64,000 nt of DNA from Cubamyces lactineus (Eukaryota; Basidiomycota; Agaricomycetes; Polyporales; Polyporaceae): the NCBI GenBank assembly GCA_022376465.1, contig JACDTU010000002.1:2790001-2854000 (forward strand), read 5' to 3'. The notes beneath the pieces are model-generated. The model was given only the letters and a program-made list of their open reading frames with translations, did not search any database and was not told where the DNA came from. This document shows, piece by piece, positions 12,145 through 25,036 of the stretch; the first letter of the stretch is position 1; each line of letters opens with the position of its first letter. Made by a program: the position numbers and the translations under genes.

Positions 12145-14267
12145 TCATACAAGCTCTATCACTACTGCTGGGAGCTGTTGTATCATGTCAAGAACTCCAA
12201 CATACCCGACCGAAAGGCCATACACCTTGACGCTGCAAAATCCAACCCTCCGGTAAACTTCTCCCCTCTTACCACTGGTCCCAGAGCGATCATTAAGCCA
12301 GCCAAGCGGCTTTGCCTGAGTGACCACAAAGCCAACTACATAGTTTCCATCGGGATCCTGTATCAGGGGAATAAACCACAGCTCTTGGATGGCGCTATCT
12401 TCATTATAGTCGAGGCAGACATCGCCTACAAGACGATCATCGGGTTCTAGCGATGGGAAATAGTGAGACTCAACTTCAATCCTTGGGCGACCGAACTCGT
12501 GGCAACCAGTCCGTTGGCAGCGTAAGAATCTGGCAGAGAGCAAGAGGGTTCCCCCAACAACGGGGCCGAAACGTAGAGTCTCGTCCTGAAGGGCAGTGCT
12601 GCATCTCACCACCTTTGCCAACGCTTTCACGTCAGTAAGCCAGGTTGTACTGTTCGTGTAGTAGTTGATTCGACCATCGTGAGACGCCCACGACCACGAA
12701 ACGATGAGGAGGTGCGCTGCTTCCCATATCCGATTCCCACAATAGATCCATGAGGAGAGAGTCGCGCCAGAGGCCTGCCAAGTAGTCAGGGCCAAGTACA
12801 GGAGCCAGCATCCCCGCCAGACCAGAGAGTGCGATCAGCTTGTCTGAGGGATTGGAGAGCGACCGGCGAGAATAGTCGCAGACGATATCCCGCCAAACCT
12901 GGCTGATTCGCTTCCATTCGTCGGAGCCGCGAACGACCTCTCGATCGGGACGGAAAGTGGCTTCAGGTAATCGAGGCAAGTCGTATCTGTCGTCATGGGG
13001 AGCGCCCTCGACGTTCTGGGTGAGAGTATGGCATCGCAGCTGCACAATCTCAAACGTGAAGATGAGCGAACGAGTCGACAGCAGCCGCTCTTGCAAGCAC
13101 CAACCCCGCGCCACCGTGTGGCTCGTAGGCTGGAGGTAGAGGAACGACCCAGTGTCAGATACGGTGTGTTCGGCCCGCCACCAAGCTGCGCGGTCTCCGA
13201 CAGCAGCATCCCAGTAGACACGACCGATCGGCGCCTGCATTGGCTCGTGCACCGAACAACCGTCGTGACGACGAGGACAGATAAAGGGCAGCCAATTGTA
13301 GGTGTCGAGGGGCCGCCGATCGTGCAGGAAACCTTCAGTCACGCTCGCAGCGCTCCCAACGTCGATAGTTAGGTATGCATGGCGGTAGACGTCCTGCATT
13401 CGCGCTAGCTCGTGGTTCATGTCCCTCGTCGAATCTTGGGTGATGCACAGACTGTCAACCCACAGGTAATAGATTCCGAGCTCTCGAGTAACGCGGATGG
13501 CGTCTAGAATCGTCTGAGGAAGGATAGCGCCATCGATCCTCTTCATACGGGATGGCAAGTTTGCCTCAGTGGTGCAATGCGTCTGGTCAGAATTTGGGCC
13601 CCAGACGTAGCTGAGAGCGATATACGATCCGCGCATGTTGCCGTCTGTCTCTATAAGACGCAGAGAATCGGGATCGGAGCAATCGATGAGCCGGGTTGGA
13701 AGAGGTGCGGACCCGATGGGATATTGGGTGATTGCGTGGCATTTGTCGTGGCTGCGAATGCACTCCTCAATGTGGGCCCTAGCCATGGTTAATACATGGG
13801 GAGCCTCCGCATGTGGCATGCGGGACCGATCTTTGATCCAAGGCGCAGCAGGATCGTCTAGTGCGTATCGAATTCAATGTCAGGTATGCATGAACCAGTG
13901 AGTCGAACGCACCTTCAGTGGTATGTAGGCGGAAGCGCACATCAACACCGTTGAGTACGACGGAGACGATTTGAACCCAGGTACGCCACCATCCGACTCG
14001 AACGTTTATTTCGTCGGTCCGCTGAGTGAGTTTCTTCAGGAAGATCCTCTCAAGGAATTGACACCAATGACATCCGGAAGACGCGCACTCGAGCCACACA
14101 TTCCACGAGAGGGTGTAGTCGTACCCGCCGGTGAAGTACAAGGATCTCTCACTGTCCGGGCGGCAGCGAACCTCGACGGGCTCATCGTGGAAGAGTCCAA
14201 ATTGTGCAGAAAAGACACCCTCCCAAGCAGTCTGGCAGATTGAGCTCGGCCTGGGTGGGAGCGACAT
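12145..14267 (-). pseudogene. HET-domain (heterokaryon incompatibility) protein, frameshifted
   Basis: Exon 1 (14267-13913) joins exon 2 (13857 downward) through a 55-nt GTGCGT..TAG intron. HET-domain marks are clear: YIALSYVWG, IYYLWVDSLCITQD and RGWCLQERLLSTR. Past this the frame reads DLLWESDM...APPHR, while the expected continuation SWSWASHDGRINYY lies in the next frame. Dropping one T from the TTT at 12698-12700 (AAA on plus) would join the frames. The second frame then runs to a stop at 12145 with an LWFIPLIQDPDGNYVVGF and YRRVGF tail typical of HET proteins. So it is either a real one-base insertion (pseudogene truncated at 12632) or a base-call error in a homopolymer. HET proteins trigger cell death on non-self fusion; partner and specificity are unknown. 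Confidence 0.75.
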
Positions 14268-14467
14268 CGAGCACCCGGTGTTCAACGTTGAGAGACGGTG
14301 AGGTCGAGTGCACCGCGAACGATCCGATCTGCCTGAGCCCATTCCCGATCATTGTCCAGATCCCTGATCATTGGGATCTTATCTTATCTTCCCCGGACAT
14401 CCTATCGATTCCCCTGGCCCGGGGCTCTCAGGTTAACGTTCGCCCGGCTTACAGACTCTACTCACGC
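14268..14467. promoter_or_regulatory. Divergent promoter between HET gene and nitrilase gene
   Basis: These 200 bp separate two divergent start codons. They contain GATCATTGGGATCTTATCTTATCTTCC-like sequence (TTATCTTATCTT at about 14379), with GATA-type motifs (TTATC on plus is GATAA on minus) in tandem. The bidirectional role is inferred from arrangement. Confidence 0.4.
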
Positions 14468-16091
14468 ATGCTTGCACTTCGTCGTCTGCTGTACACCTCC
14501 AGCCCTCGCATAGCCTCTCGTATACGCGCAATGTCCTCGGCTCCCGCTCTCAAGCCGTTCAACCTCGCCCTCATCCAGCTCGGCCAGATCGGCCCTGACA
14601 AGGATGGTCTGTATGGACATCTCGCGCGTCCTCTTCTGTTTCGCGCTAGCTCTGAACCTGCCGTGTAGCCAACCTCAAGCATGCTAGGGAGATGATTAGA
14701 AGGGCAGCCAGCGGCGACAATGGCGCGAAGCCCAAACCAGACCTCGTTGTCTTGCCCGTGCGTCCACAGGCGCGGAAGTTATGACATTTCTTACATGTCT
14801 ATCAAAGGAATGCTTCAATTCTCTCTATGGACACCTACAATTCCCGGTATACGCGGAGACCATCTCCTATACCCCTGGCCAATCCTACGACGTCGCAGCA
14901 TCCGAGAGTCAGTCCGTCAAGATGCTCTCTGCAGCTGCCAGAGAAGAGGGCGTCTGGCTCATCGGAGGTACGTCTTCGTACCAAGCATATGCAGATTGCT
15001 TGTTGTGTTAACTCATCTCAGGATCTATCCCTGAGCGCGAGGCCGGAACTGGAAAACTATACAACACCGCTACAGTCTATTCGCCCAAAGGTGCCGTTCG
15101 TAGGCAGAATGCTTGCCGAGCGCGCGCTGACAAGTTGCAAAGGAGAGCTTGTCGCGATCCACCGCAAAGTCCACCTATTCGATATTGACATCCCAGGAAA
15201 GATCAAGTTCAAGGTAGCCATAGCACGTCAGTATTCGTCCGAACCCGCTTACACGCGCTCGTCCCCAGGAAAGCGAGACCTTGAGCGCGGGGAACACGAT
15301 CAACCACTTCGACACTGGTGAGAGCGCACACTTGGCGGGGAATAGTGGTGCTAACGGGTCGAACAGAGTTTGCGCGGATTGGGCTGGGCATATGCTACGA
15401 TGTCCGCTTTCCTGAACTTGCCATGACGAACGCTCGGCGAGGTACGTGTTGAGCGACACTAGTTCACCGACGAAGCTCATGAAACCCATGAAATAGGCTG
15501 CCAGGTACTCATCTATCCTAGCGCGTTCAATACGACAACGGGACCTTTGCACTGGGAGCTTTTGCAACGCGCTCGGTGTGTACAGCGTGCCAGGCAAAAG
15601 AGCCCGATGCTGACGGCGGATCTAGCGCTGTAGACAACCAGATTTTCTTCGCGATGTGCAGCCCTGCACGAGACCTCAACCAGAGCTACCATGCGGTGAG
15701 TAAGACATGTTCCGTGGTAGCGGAGGTGATGATTGAGCCCGCACGCAGTGGGGCCACTCGATGGTCGTGGATCCTATGTAAGCGGCCTGAGTTGCACCGC
15801 ATACGGAGGACATCTGACACGGGCTTATTCACAGGGGAAAGGTGATTGCTGAGACCGAGCACGACGAGGATATTGTGTACGCGCAGATAGGTAACGGCCG
15901 AGCACGAATAGATTCGAGAAGAGTCGGACGGCGGCTGACAATTGAGTGGCACAGATCCGAAGGCGTTCGAGGAAGCACGTGCGGGGATTCCAGTGACTAC
16001 GCAGCGGCGGTTTGACGTGTACCCGGACGTGAGCAAGGGCCTGCAGTTGTGCAAGGGAGAGCATGTAAGAGTATGTACTGGCCAGAGTTGA
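14468..16091 (+). CDS. NIT3: Nitrilase-superfamily omega-amidase (Nit2/Nit3-like)
   Basis: Twelve exons: 14468-14606, 14669-14757, 14808-14967, 15022-15090, 15143-15213, 15269-15317, 15367-15441, 15497-15575, 15626-15695, 15749-15777, 15835-15890 and 15955-16091, giving 340 residues. The Glu-Lys-Cys triad is visible: E in the [10 protein letters not shown] region, K in [15 protein letters not shown], and C in [20 protein letters not shown] and [13 protein letters not shown] are family-typical. Omega-amidase hydrolyses alpha-ketoglutaramate and alpha-ketosuccinamate. The N-terminus ([20 protein letters not shown]) is arginine-rich and amphipathic, like a mitochondrial presequence. A second ATG at 14531 ([10 protein letters not shown]) would give a cytosolic form. 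The last exon might be trimmed, because GAGCATGTAAGAG resembles a donor. Confidence 0.87.
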
Positions 16092-16343
16092 ATACAAATC
16101 GGAGGGGCCGACTGGGATCGATGGCAGGAGAGAGTTGCCGGATTGGGCGAGGAGATACCGAAACGGGGTGATGGGAGGGGTGAATGTTCGAGGAAGTTCG
16201 ATGCTGTTCGATTCCGGCGGTGGCTTTTATCGCCAGAGTGTGCGCTCGTCTGCCAAAGTCTGCCTCTGTCTCTGTCTCCGTCTCTACATCCCTCCTCCTC
16301 ACCCTCCATCTCTCCCCCATCCTCCATTCCTTCAGACCCAGCC

Positions 16344-17836
16344 ATGGTCAAGGAAACGTGCGTCAGAGCTTTTCACTCGCGCTTTCAATCACCTCATCGT
16401 CTCCTGCAGGAAGTACTACGATCTCCTAGATGTCTCCCCAGATGCCTCTGAAGCAGAACTCAAGAAGGCCTACCGCAAAAAGTGCGTCGCCCTCTCAGCC
16501 CTCTCTCCCGTCTCGATCGCAATTTAACCGTCTCTCCCAGGGCGCTAAGGCTCCATCCAGACAAGGGCGGTGACCCAGAACTCTTCAAAGAAGTGACCCA
16601 CGCGTACGTCATTGCACTCATCATACTTGCCTCGACTTTCTGTCTTATCCAATTTTTTTCGCGACCGACAGATACGAGATCCTCTCCGACCCCCAGAAGC
16701 GTGCTGCCTACGATGCACGAGGAGAAGCAGGTCTCAGCGATGCGGGTGGCATGGGTGGCATGGACCCACAGGTACGTTTCTCGCCTTCATTAGCAATCGC
16801 GAGCATCAATCTCACCTCTGTGCTCGAACCAGGACCTCTTCAGTCAACTATTCGGCGGTGGCGGATTCTTCGGTGGAGGCCCTTCACGCTCCCCTGGGCC
16901 CCGCAAGACAAAAGACCTCGTTCACCGCATTCACGTCACCCTCGAAGACCTCTACAAAGGCAAGACCACAAAACTCGCCCTCACCCGCAACGTCATCTGC
17001 TCCAAGTGCAACGGCAAGGGTGGCAAGGAGGGCGCTGTCCGTCAATGCTCGACTTGCTCCGGTCAAGGTGTCAGAGTCACCCTTCGTCAGATGGGCCCTA
17101 TGATCCAGCAGCTCCGCGAGGCTTGCCCGGATTGCAATGGTTTGGGCGAGATCATCAACCAGAAGGATCGCTGCAAGCAGTGCAATGGCAAGAAGGTTGT
17201 CTCCGAGAAGAAGACGCTCGAGGTCCACATCGACAAGGGTATGCGCGGTGGCCAGACCATCACCTTCCGCGGCGAGAGCGACCAGGCTCCTGGAGTCACC
17301 CCCGGAGATGTTATCATCGTCATCGAGGAGAAGCCGCACGAGCGGTTCAAGCGCCAGGAGAACGACTTGTTCTACGAGCAGGAGGTAGATCTACTCACCG
17401 CACTCGGCGGCGGTCAATTCGCCATCAGGCATCTAGACGACCGTGCGCTTATCGTCAACATTCCTCCTGGTGAGGTCCTCAAGCATGGTAAGTCTCCAGT
17501 CAACTGCTGTCCTTCGATACGCATCCTTAAATTACACCGGCACCAGACGACCTGAAGGTCATTCGTGGCCAGGGTATGCCTTCACAACGACACCACGAGC
17601 CTGGCGACCTGTTCGTCCGGATATCCGTCAAGTTCCCCGATCACATCAACCCCGAGCTCATACCCCTGCTCGAGCAGGTGCTCCCCCCACGGCAGCCGGT
17701 AGACAAGTTCCCGTCAAGTATCGTCCTCGAGGAGGTCGAGATGGACGAGGTCGACCAGCGACAGCGGGAGCGCGCGGCCGAGGAGGCGATGGACGAGGAC
17801 GACGACCAACCGCGCGTACAGTGCGCGAACCAGTAG
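16344..17836 (+). CDS. YDJ1: Class I DnaJ/Hsp40 co-chaperone with C-terminal CaaX box
   Basis: Six exons: 16344-16357 (only 14 nt), 16410-16481, 16541-16603, 16672-16771, 16833-17487 and 17547-17836, giving 397 residues. The J domain begins at once (MVKETKYYDLLDVSPDAS) with HPD in LRLHPDKGGD. A G/F region follows (LFGGGGFFGGG), then four CXXCXGXG zinc motifs (CSKCNGKG, CSTCSGQG, CPDCNGLG, CKQCNGKK) and the substrate-binding barrels (FRGESDQAPGVTPGDVII). The last residues VQCANQ end in a CaaX-type CANQ, predicting farnesylation and association with ER/mitochondrial membranes as for Ydj1. It stimulates Hsp70 ATPase. The gene lies in tandem with the nitrilase gene, 252 bp downstream. Confidence 0.92.
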
Positions 17837-18399
17837 TCGGTCCTGTCGTTGCTGACGTTGCACGCCTACTTGCGGACCTTGTCTGGGTGATAGAGCCGGT
17901 GGGGGGCGGATGGAGGGTGCTGTCGTGTTGTCTGTCGCTCGCTGTTGCATTGATTGTCCACTGCATTCGTTTTACGCTTCATCCGTATTTTATGTCGCTT
18001 AGTAGCAAACATTCGCTAGACTCTGTGACAGTACACTGTTTCTATAGTGCAACACGGTTTTCTTGTATCCACGCAGTTGATTCAGCGCGGCGGGACGCAG
18101 GCGCAGAGGGCGGGGAGAGCGGCGCGGTGGCACGTGAGCGAGGAACCGCGACTTGAACCTGAGGCAAGAAACGGATGAAGCGTACTACACACAGCTTGCC
18201 TCCAGCCTCAGCTCACGCCTCGCATACTACATCTTCGTCTTTGTTTTCGTCTCTTTCTCCTCTCCTGTACTTATAAACGCGCACCGCACGCACGTCTTTG
18301 CTCTGCTCTACCCTGCCACTACACGACCGACCCGGATTAGCCACCGCGCCTGCACTGTTAACCACCACCTGCTAACTGCCCTATACCCGCATCTACACT
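17837..18399. promoter_or_regulatory. Intergenic region and CT-rich promoter of the Rho GTPase gene
   Basis: The first half is the 3' flank of the DnaJ gene. From about 18200 the sequence becomes pyrimidine-rich (CTTCGTCTTTGTTTTCGTCTC) with a TATA-like CTTATAAACGC at about 18270, some 125 bp before the ATG at 18400. No ORF is supported. Confidence 0.5.
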
Positions 18400-19218
18400 A
18401 TGGCTACTCCATACAACCCTGGCGAATCATCTGGCCCTCCCCGTAGGCCCGATGTGAAGCGCAAACTAGTTGTCGTCGGTGACGGTACGCGCGCACATCT
18501 CGTTCAACTAGATGTCTAGAGACTGAATATCCGTTGGCTTGCTCTTCATTCATCAGGTGGTTGTGGGAAGACGTGTCTTCTCATTGTTTACGCCGAGAAC
18601 CGTTTTCCTGAGGTGTGCATTATACCTTATGGCAACATTCAGACTGAACGCTCACGCCGGACTTCGCGTGAAAGGCGTACATTCCAACTGTGTTCGAAAA
18701 CTACGTCACGCTTGTCAACTTTGATGGCAAGCTCGTCGAACTTGCGCTTTGGGATACCGCAGGACAGGAAGAATATGACCGGCTACGACCGCTGAGCTAT
18801 CCAGAAAGCGATGTCATCCTGATAGTATTCTCCGTCGACTTTCCCGTCTCTCTTGCAAACGTCCAAGACAAGGTACGTCCTCCTCTCTATATACATAGTG
18901 ATTATGGTTATCCTAAGTTACATCCAGTGGTATCCCGAAGTGGCACACTTCTGCGAGGGCGTGCCTTTGATTCTAGTCGCGACAAAGACGGACTTGAGGC
19001 GAGACGAGCAGACGCGCCGAATGCTCAGCGCGCAAGGCCAAGTACCTGTGACAACCGAGCAAGGCGCGATGGTCGCGCGAGAAATCGGAGCGAAGTACAT
19101 CGAGTGCTCGGCGAAGACGGGCGACAATGTGCGGGAGGTATTCAATCTTGCGCTCAAGGAGAGCATGCGAGGTCGGTGGGGGAAGATGGTGAAGCAGCGA
19201 CGGTGCGTCATCACATGA
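18400..19218 (+). CDS. Rho-family small GTPase
   Basis: Four exons: 18400-18484, 18557-18612, 18675-18872 and 18928-19218, giving 209 residues. The P-loop [11 protein letters not shown] is split by intron 1. Switch I is [10 protein letters not shown], switch II is [18 protein letters not shown], and the guanine specificity motifs are ATKTDLR and ECSAKTG. The C-terminus KQRRCVIT is a polybasic CaaX box predicting geranylgeranylation. The Rho-specific insert follows [11 protein letters not shown]. By similarity it belongs with the fungal Rho2/Rho3/Rho4 groups that control cell polarity and wall synthesis; I cannot separate these by eye. It converges on PBN1. Confidence 0.9.
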
Positions 19219-19483
19219 TGGCGGCGTGTGCTGGATGGTTGGGGTGAGGGACGAGTTGGACGAGGAGCTGCAATGCGACGCGTCGATACTGCGGAGGCAA
19301 CCCCTTCACGCTTGCCAGTCGACACGGAGAGCGCGTTTCAGCCGCAACGCCCAGGCTCTACGAGTCTCGAGAGGACGACGGTTACGCTCATCATCTGGAC
19401 ATTGGTTTCGATCTACATCAGCATAACAGTAGACCTGTCCGCTGCCATACTGTACTGACATTTGCTGCCTTTTGATTGTTCTT

Positions 19484-20198
19484 TCACTCCGTTTTCGTGG
19501 ATATCTTCCGCGACATTCTCCTTGCCGTTCTGAGGGAAGCGTGGGCGAGATAGAAGAACATGGTGAGCATGACCATAGCCGTGCCTACATCCACCCATGC
19601 CAGATCATTTAATACGCCGACGGGTACGGTCACCTCAAGATTCTCGGTGGAGGTGGTGTCTGGGATCACGGTTGTGATATTGGACGGCCATCCCGCAAGG
19701 GGCATGTACGAGCCCAGCGGCTCTGGGACACTAACAGAGTCTGGGATAATTGCTCAGGGCAGATTTGAAACACGTCAACATGATTCACGCACGATCTAGG
19801 TCAGACGTCAGAAAGCCCAGGGGTCTTTCAAGAATGATGCGGTAGAAGGCATTTGTTGCGCGAGAGGCAACTGGTCTGCCATAGCGTGCATGTAGAGGAA
19901 TGTCCAGGGTGATGTTCGCTGGCACGACCAGGCGGGATGTGTCTGCCGTTAGAAGAAGTACTGAGTTATTAGTCGGCACTGCGGAGACAGGTTTCTCCAG
20001 GTCCGACGTTCCCCATAGCATGGATGAGTAACCAGGCCGCTGCGCGAGCTCGTACAGATCTGCGTAGACATGAGGGTCCAAGTCGTAGACTACATGCAAT
20101 CTGCTGTGGCTGATATTGAGCGTGTCTGGAATGCTGATGGTAGTTGAGACTGTGAAGTGGAAGCCCTGGGACGAGATGGAGGACGAGAGGGTGGCCAT
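19484..20198 (-). CDS. PBN1: PIG-X/Pbn1, subunit of GPI mannosyltransferase I
   Basis: Two exons on the minus strand: 20198-19793 and 19740-19484, joined by a 52-nt GTGCGT..CAG intron, giving 220 residues. The lumenal part has LHVVYDLDPHVYADLYELAQR and the PIG-X signature DIPLHARYGRP. The C-terminus has one hydrophobic helix (VGTAMVMLTMFFYLAHASL) followed by a basic tail (RTARRMSRK). PIG-X/Pbn1 is an ER protein that stabilises the PIG-M/Gpi14 mannosyltransferase (family knowledge). The start is the ATG at 20198 (MATLSSSISS). The open frame extends far upstream but overlaps the divergent gene and lacks family pattern, so it was not used. Confidence 0.75.
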
Positions 20199-20372
20199 GG
20201 CGGTGGACGAGAAAGAGGACGCCGGAAGCAAAACTCCGTTCCGAATCCGAATCCGGGGCACGCGTCGATCAGCCACAGCAGTCGCCACAACCGAGCTCAG
20301 CTCTAGCCGTCCCCAGACTTCCCTCTCCTTTCCTTTCTCCCTCCACCACCACACCAGCGCACGCAGATTGCC
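20199..20372. promoter_or_regulatory. Compact bidirectional promoter (PBN1 / PFK2-FBPase2)
   Basis: Only 174 bp lie between divergent ATGs. The right half is strongly pyrimidine-rich on plus (TTCCCTCTCCTTTCCTTTCTCC at about 20313-20340, quoted within 20-base parts: TTCCCTCTCC, TTTCCTTTCTCC). No TATA box is evident. The shared role is inferred. Confidence 0.5.
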
Positions 20373-22644
<2,272 letters not shown>

Positions 22645-22981
22645 AACATCCTCCGGACTGAACTCACGAGAAAATGATGTGCAATATATTGTACTACATA
22701 TACACTGTAGATAAGTACGCGTGTGGGTGTGGCGAATAAAGGAATGTATCACTAGGTTATACAACTCTAGCTGTCAGTTCAGAGCGACGTAAAGTCGCCG
22801 AGGGGCAATTAACACGGCGTCATGCGTGAGGAAGCCATTCCAGTAGCCGTGGCTCACGCTTGCGATAGTGCGGCGAGGCCGAGACCATGCAGCGGCATCG
22901 GACCTTGACTCGCCTTTTCTTTCCTCTATATAAATCCTGAAAGTGGGTATTAACACTGCGAAGCATGGATATAAACCACCA
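22645..22981. other. Convergent 3' intergenic region
   Basis: This lies between the convergent PFK2-FBPase2 and glycosyltransferase genes. An AATAAA at about 22735 and the AT-rich stretch ATATATTGTACTACATATACA (22682-22702, as ATATATTGTACTACATATAC) suit polyadenylation of the left gene. No ORF is supported. Confidence 0.55.
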
Positions 22982-24680
22982 TCAGGCAGAGTTGTCCGTG
23001 GTGGTGCCTGCACGCTCGAGCGCAAAGATCTCATCCGCGAACTTGACATCGTAGAGTGTTTGAATAGTGAGCGTGGCGTTCGACGCGGGCTGGTTCAACC
23101 AAAGCCACTTGTAGCCGACATGATAACGGACGGCGGGCAGCCAGCGGTGGGCAAGGCCATCGTTCGGATCTGACCAGCCGGGCCAGTCGAAGTATCGGTC
23201 AACACCATCTAAGCAGTTGCTGGTTGCGCCATAAGATGAGATGATGAACGGGCGCCGGTGCATCAGGATGGAGAACTCACAAATGTACCATCTTGGGCAG
23301 GATCGCGCGTCCGGCGTCAGGGGTGTTGTCCGTGTGGACCTGAACGAATCGTTCGTGGGCGTCGTCTGCGTCGTCGTCGCCGAGGCCCTTCATGTACATG
23401 TCCATCAGGCAGCTAGACACTTCCCAGTCGAAACTGAGGTACTCGAAGATATCCGGTCGGTGGTCCACGATGGCCCACCAGTATCCTTGATCGCCGAGTT
23501 TCACACCTTCGTAACGCACCCGGCCGTCGCCCGCCTCAACCGGTTTGCCGAACATGGCCTCGAACGCGGGCGGTGCGAGCGCGGGTACCCGCGCGGCCTG
23601 AGGATCATCACGATAGTAGCTCGAATCCATGAGGCGTAGCTCGCGGAGACGCTCGAGGTTGAGGAGCATGATGCAGGAGCAGATACGGTTCGCGTTGTGC
23701 CAGTCGGGTTCGCTCTGGTCGGGGTGGTAGGGCATAACGATCGCGGTGCCGGGCTGGGTGGCGTCGAAGCGGTCCCAGAGCTCGACGGGGTCAGAGATGA
23801 AGAAGGCGTCGGTGTCGACGAAGATGGCACGTTTGACGGTGGGCGGGAGAATCTCGTGGATGAAGAGTTTCATCAGACCGGCTATGTTTGCGAGTGGAGC
23901 GAGCGTGAGTAACGTTATCGCGCGCGAGACCGGGAAGCGGAGGCGAGGTGGAAGGGTTACTCACGGACGCCTGCGGAATGGTCAGTGTTGATAGCGCCTT
24001 CGCGGTGGATACGCGCAACCATGTCGTCGTGGGGGATGCGATAGAAGCGGACAAGGACGTTGTGCTTTGGGTGGGTGAGGAGGTTAAGGCGCCTCTCGAG
24101 GTAGTCTTGTGCGCTCTGGTCGCAGATGATGTGGAACTCGAGCGGGCTGGAGCTGTAGAGTATTATGGACTACAGTAGGAAGTGAGCGGCGCGATATGCA
24201 GAGAGGAGAGCAAACGTGACGCGCCTTGATGAGAACGGCGCCTTCCGCGGCGGAACCCTCTGAGAACATGATGAGAGAGAAAGTGACGGGGTCAGGATTG
24301 GGCAGTGGAACGGAGCTGGAGGGGAGATTTGAGGGCGCAGGATTTGAAGTAGCTAGGGAGGTTGAGGACTGAGCGGGAGCATGGTGGCCGTGGGGTATAC
24401 GTCCATGGGTGTTGTCAAAGGAGGGACGATATGATACAGGATCGTTGCCGAGGGGAGAGGGGATGTCAATTTGGAGAGTGGCGGAGGGGGAATCGCGGAA
24501 GTGGTAGAATGCAAGAAGGGAGAAGGAGATGGTGAGGGTTGCGACGAGGAAGGCGATTTGGCGAAACTGGAGAGGTCTGCGACGGAGGACGTTCGCGCGG
24601 GATCTCCAGGGAGAAGGAGGAGCGTCGGGGAGGATGGGGGACGCGTCCTGGTAGGGTGGGAAGTAGGACGAGGAGGCCAT
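22982..24680 (-). CDS. Type II membrane glycosyltransferase (GT8/LARGE-like, DXD)
   Basis: Four exons on the minus strand: 24680-24225, 24169-23965, 23881-23281 and 23219-22982, giving 499 residues. A short cytosolic arginine-rich tail precedes one signal-anchor (IAFLVATLTISFSLLAFYHF), then a ser/pro-rich stem. The catalytic part starts VTFSLIMFSEGSAAEGAVLIK, with AGVPGLMKLFIHEILPP and the metal-binding DTD in RAIFVDTDAFF. CSCIMLLNLERLREL and GDQGYWWAIVDHRPD follow. Family knowledge places such proteins in the Golgi, transferring sugars from nucleotide-sugars to glycans. Intron 1 (24224-24170) begins GC rather than GT: AAG|GCGCGT..CTGTAG. The frame and the homology pattern (VLIK|SIILYSSSP) leave no GT alternative that fits. 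Confidence 0.82.
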
Positions 24681-25036
24681 CGCGCGGAGACGGAGAGAAA
24701 GGGAAAGAGAGAGAGACGGAGGAAAGGAAAGGCTAGCTACTGCGCATATCAATAAGGGTGCTCGCGTATATGTTTTGTGTTTTCTGGTATTCGGAGACGG
24801 GGTGTACTGATGATTTGCAACAACGGACAAGAACTAACCACTGACGCTGTGGCGTCTGATCCGGTCGCAATGGCCTTCCCAGATCCCATCTGAGATCGCA
24901 TCGGCCCTCGGTTTCTCCGCTCCGAGTCGTCCACAATCCACCCGACCATTTATTCCTTGGTCCACGACCAGACAAGACCAGCACAATACTCGCTCTCCAA
25001 ACACACCGTACTCCTCTGGCACGCGTCTTGCACGCC
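24681..25036. promoter_or_regulatory. Divergent promoter between glycosyltransferase and PNKP genes
   Basis: 356 bp lie between divergent ATGs. The left part is a purine-rich (plus-strand) GGAGACGGAGAGAAAGGGAA leader of the minus gene, i.e. a pyrimidine-rich 5' region in its sense. ATAAATGG on minus (about 24946) could act as a weak TATA. No ORF is supported. Confidence 0.45.
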
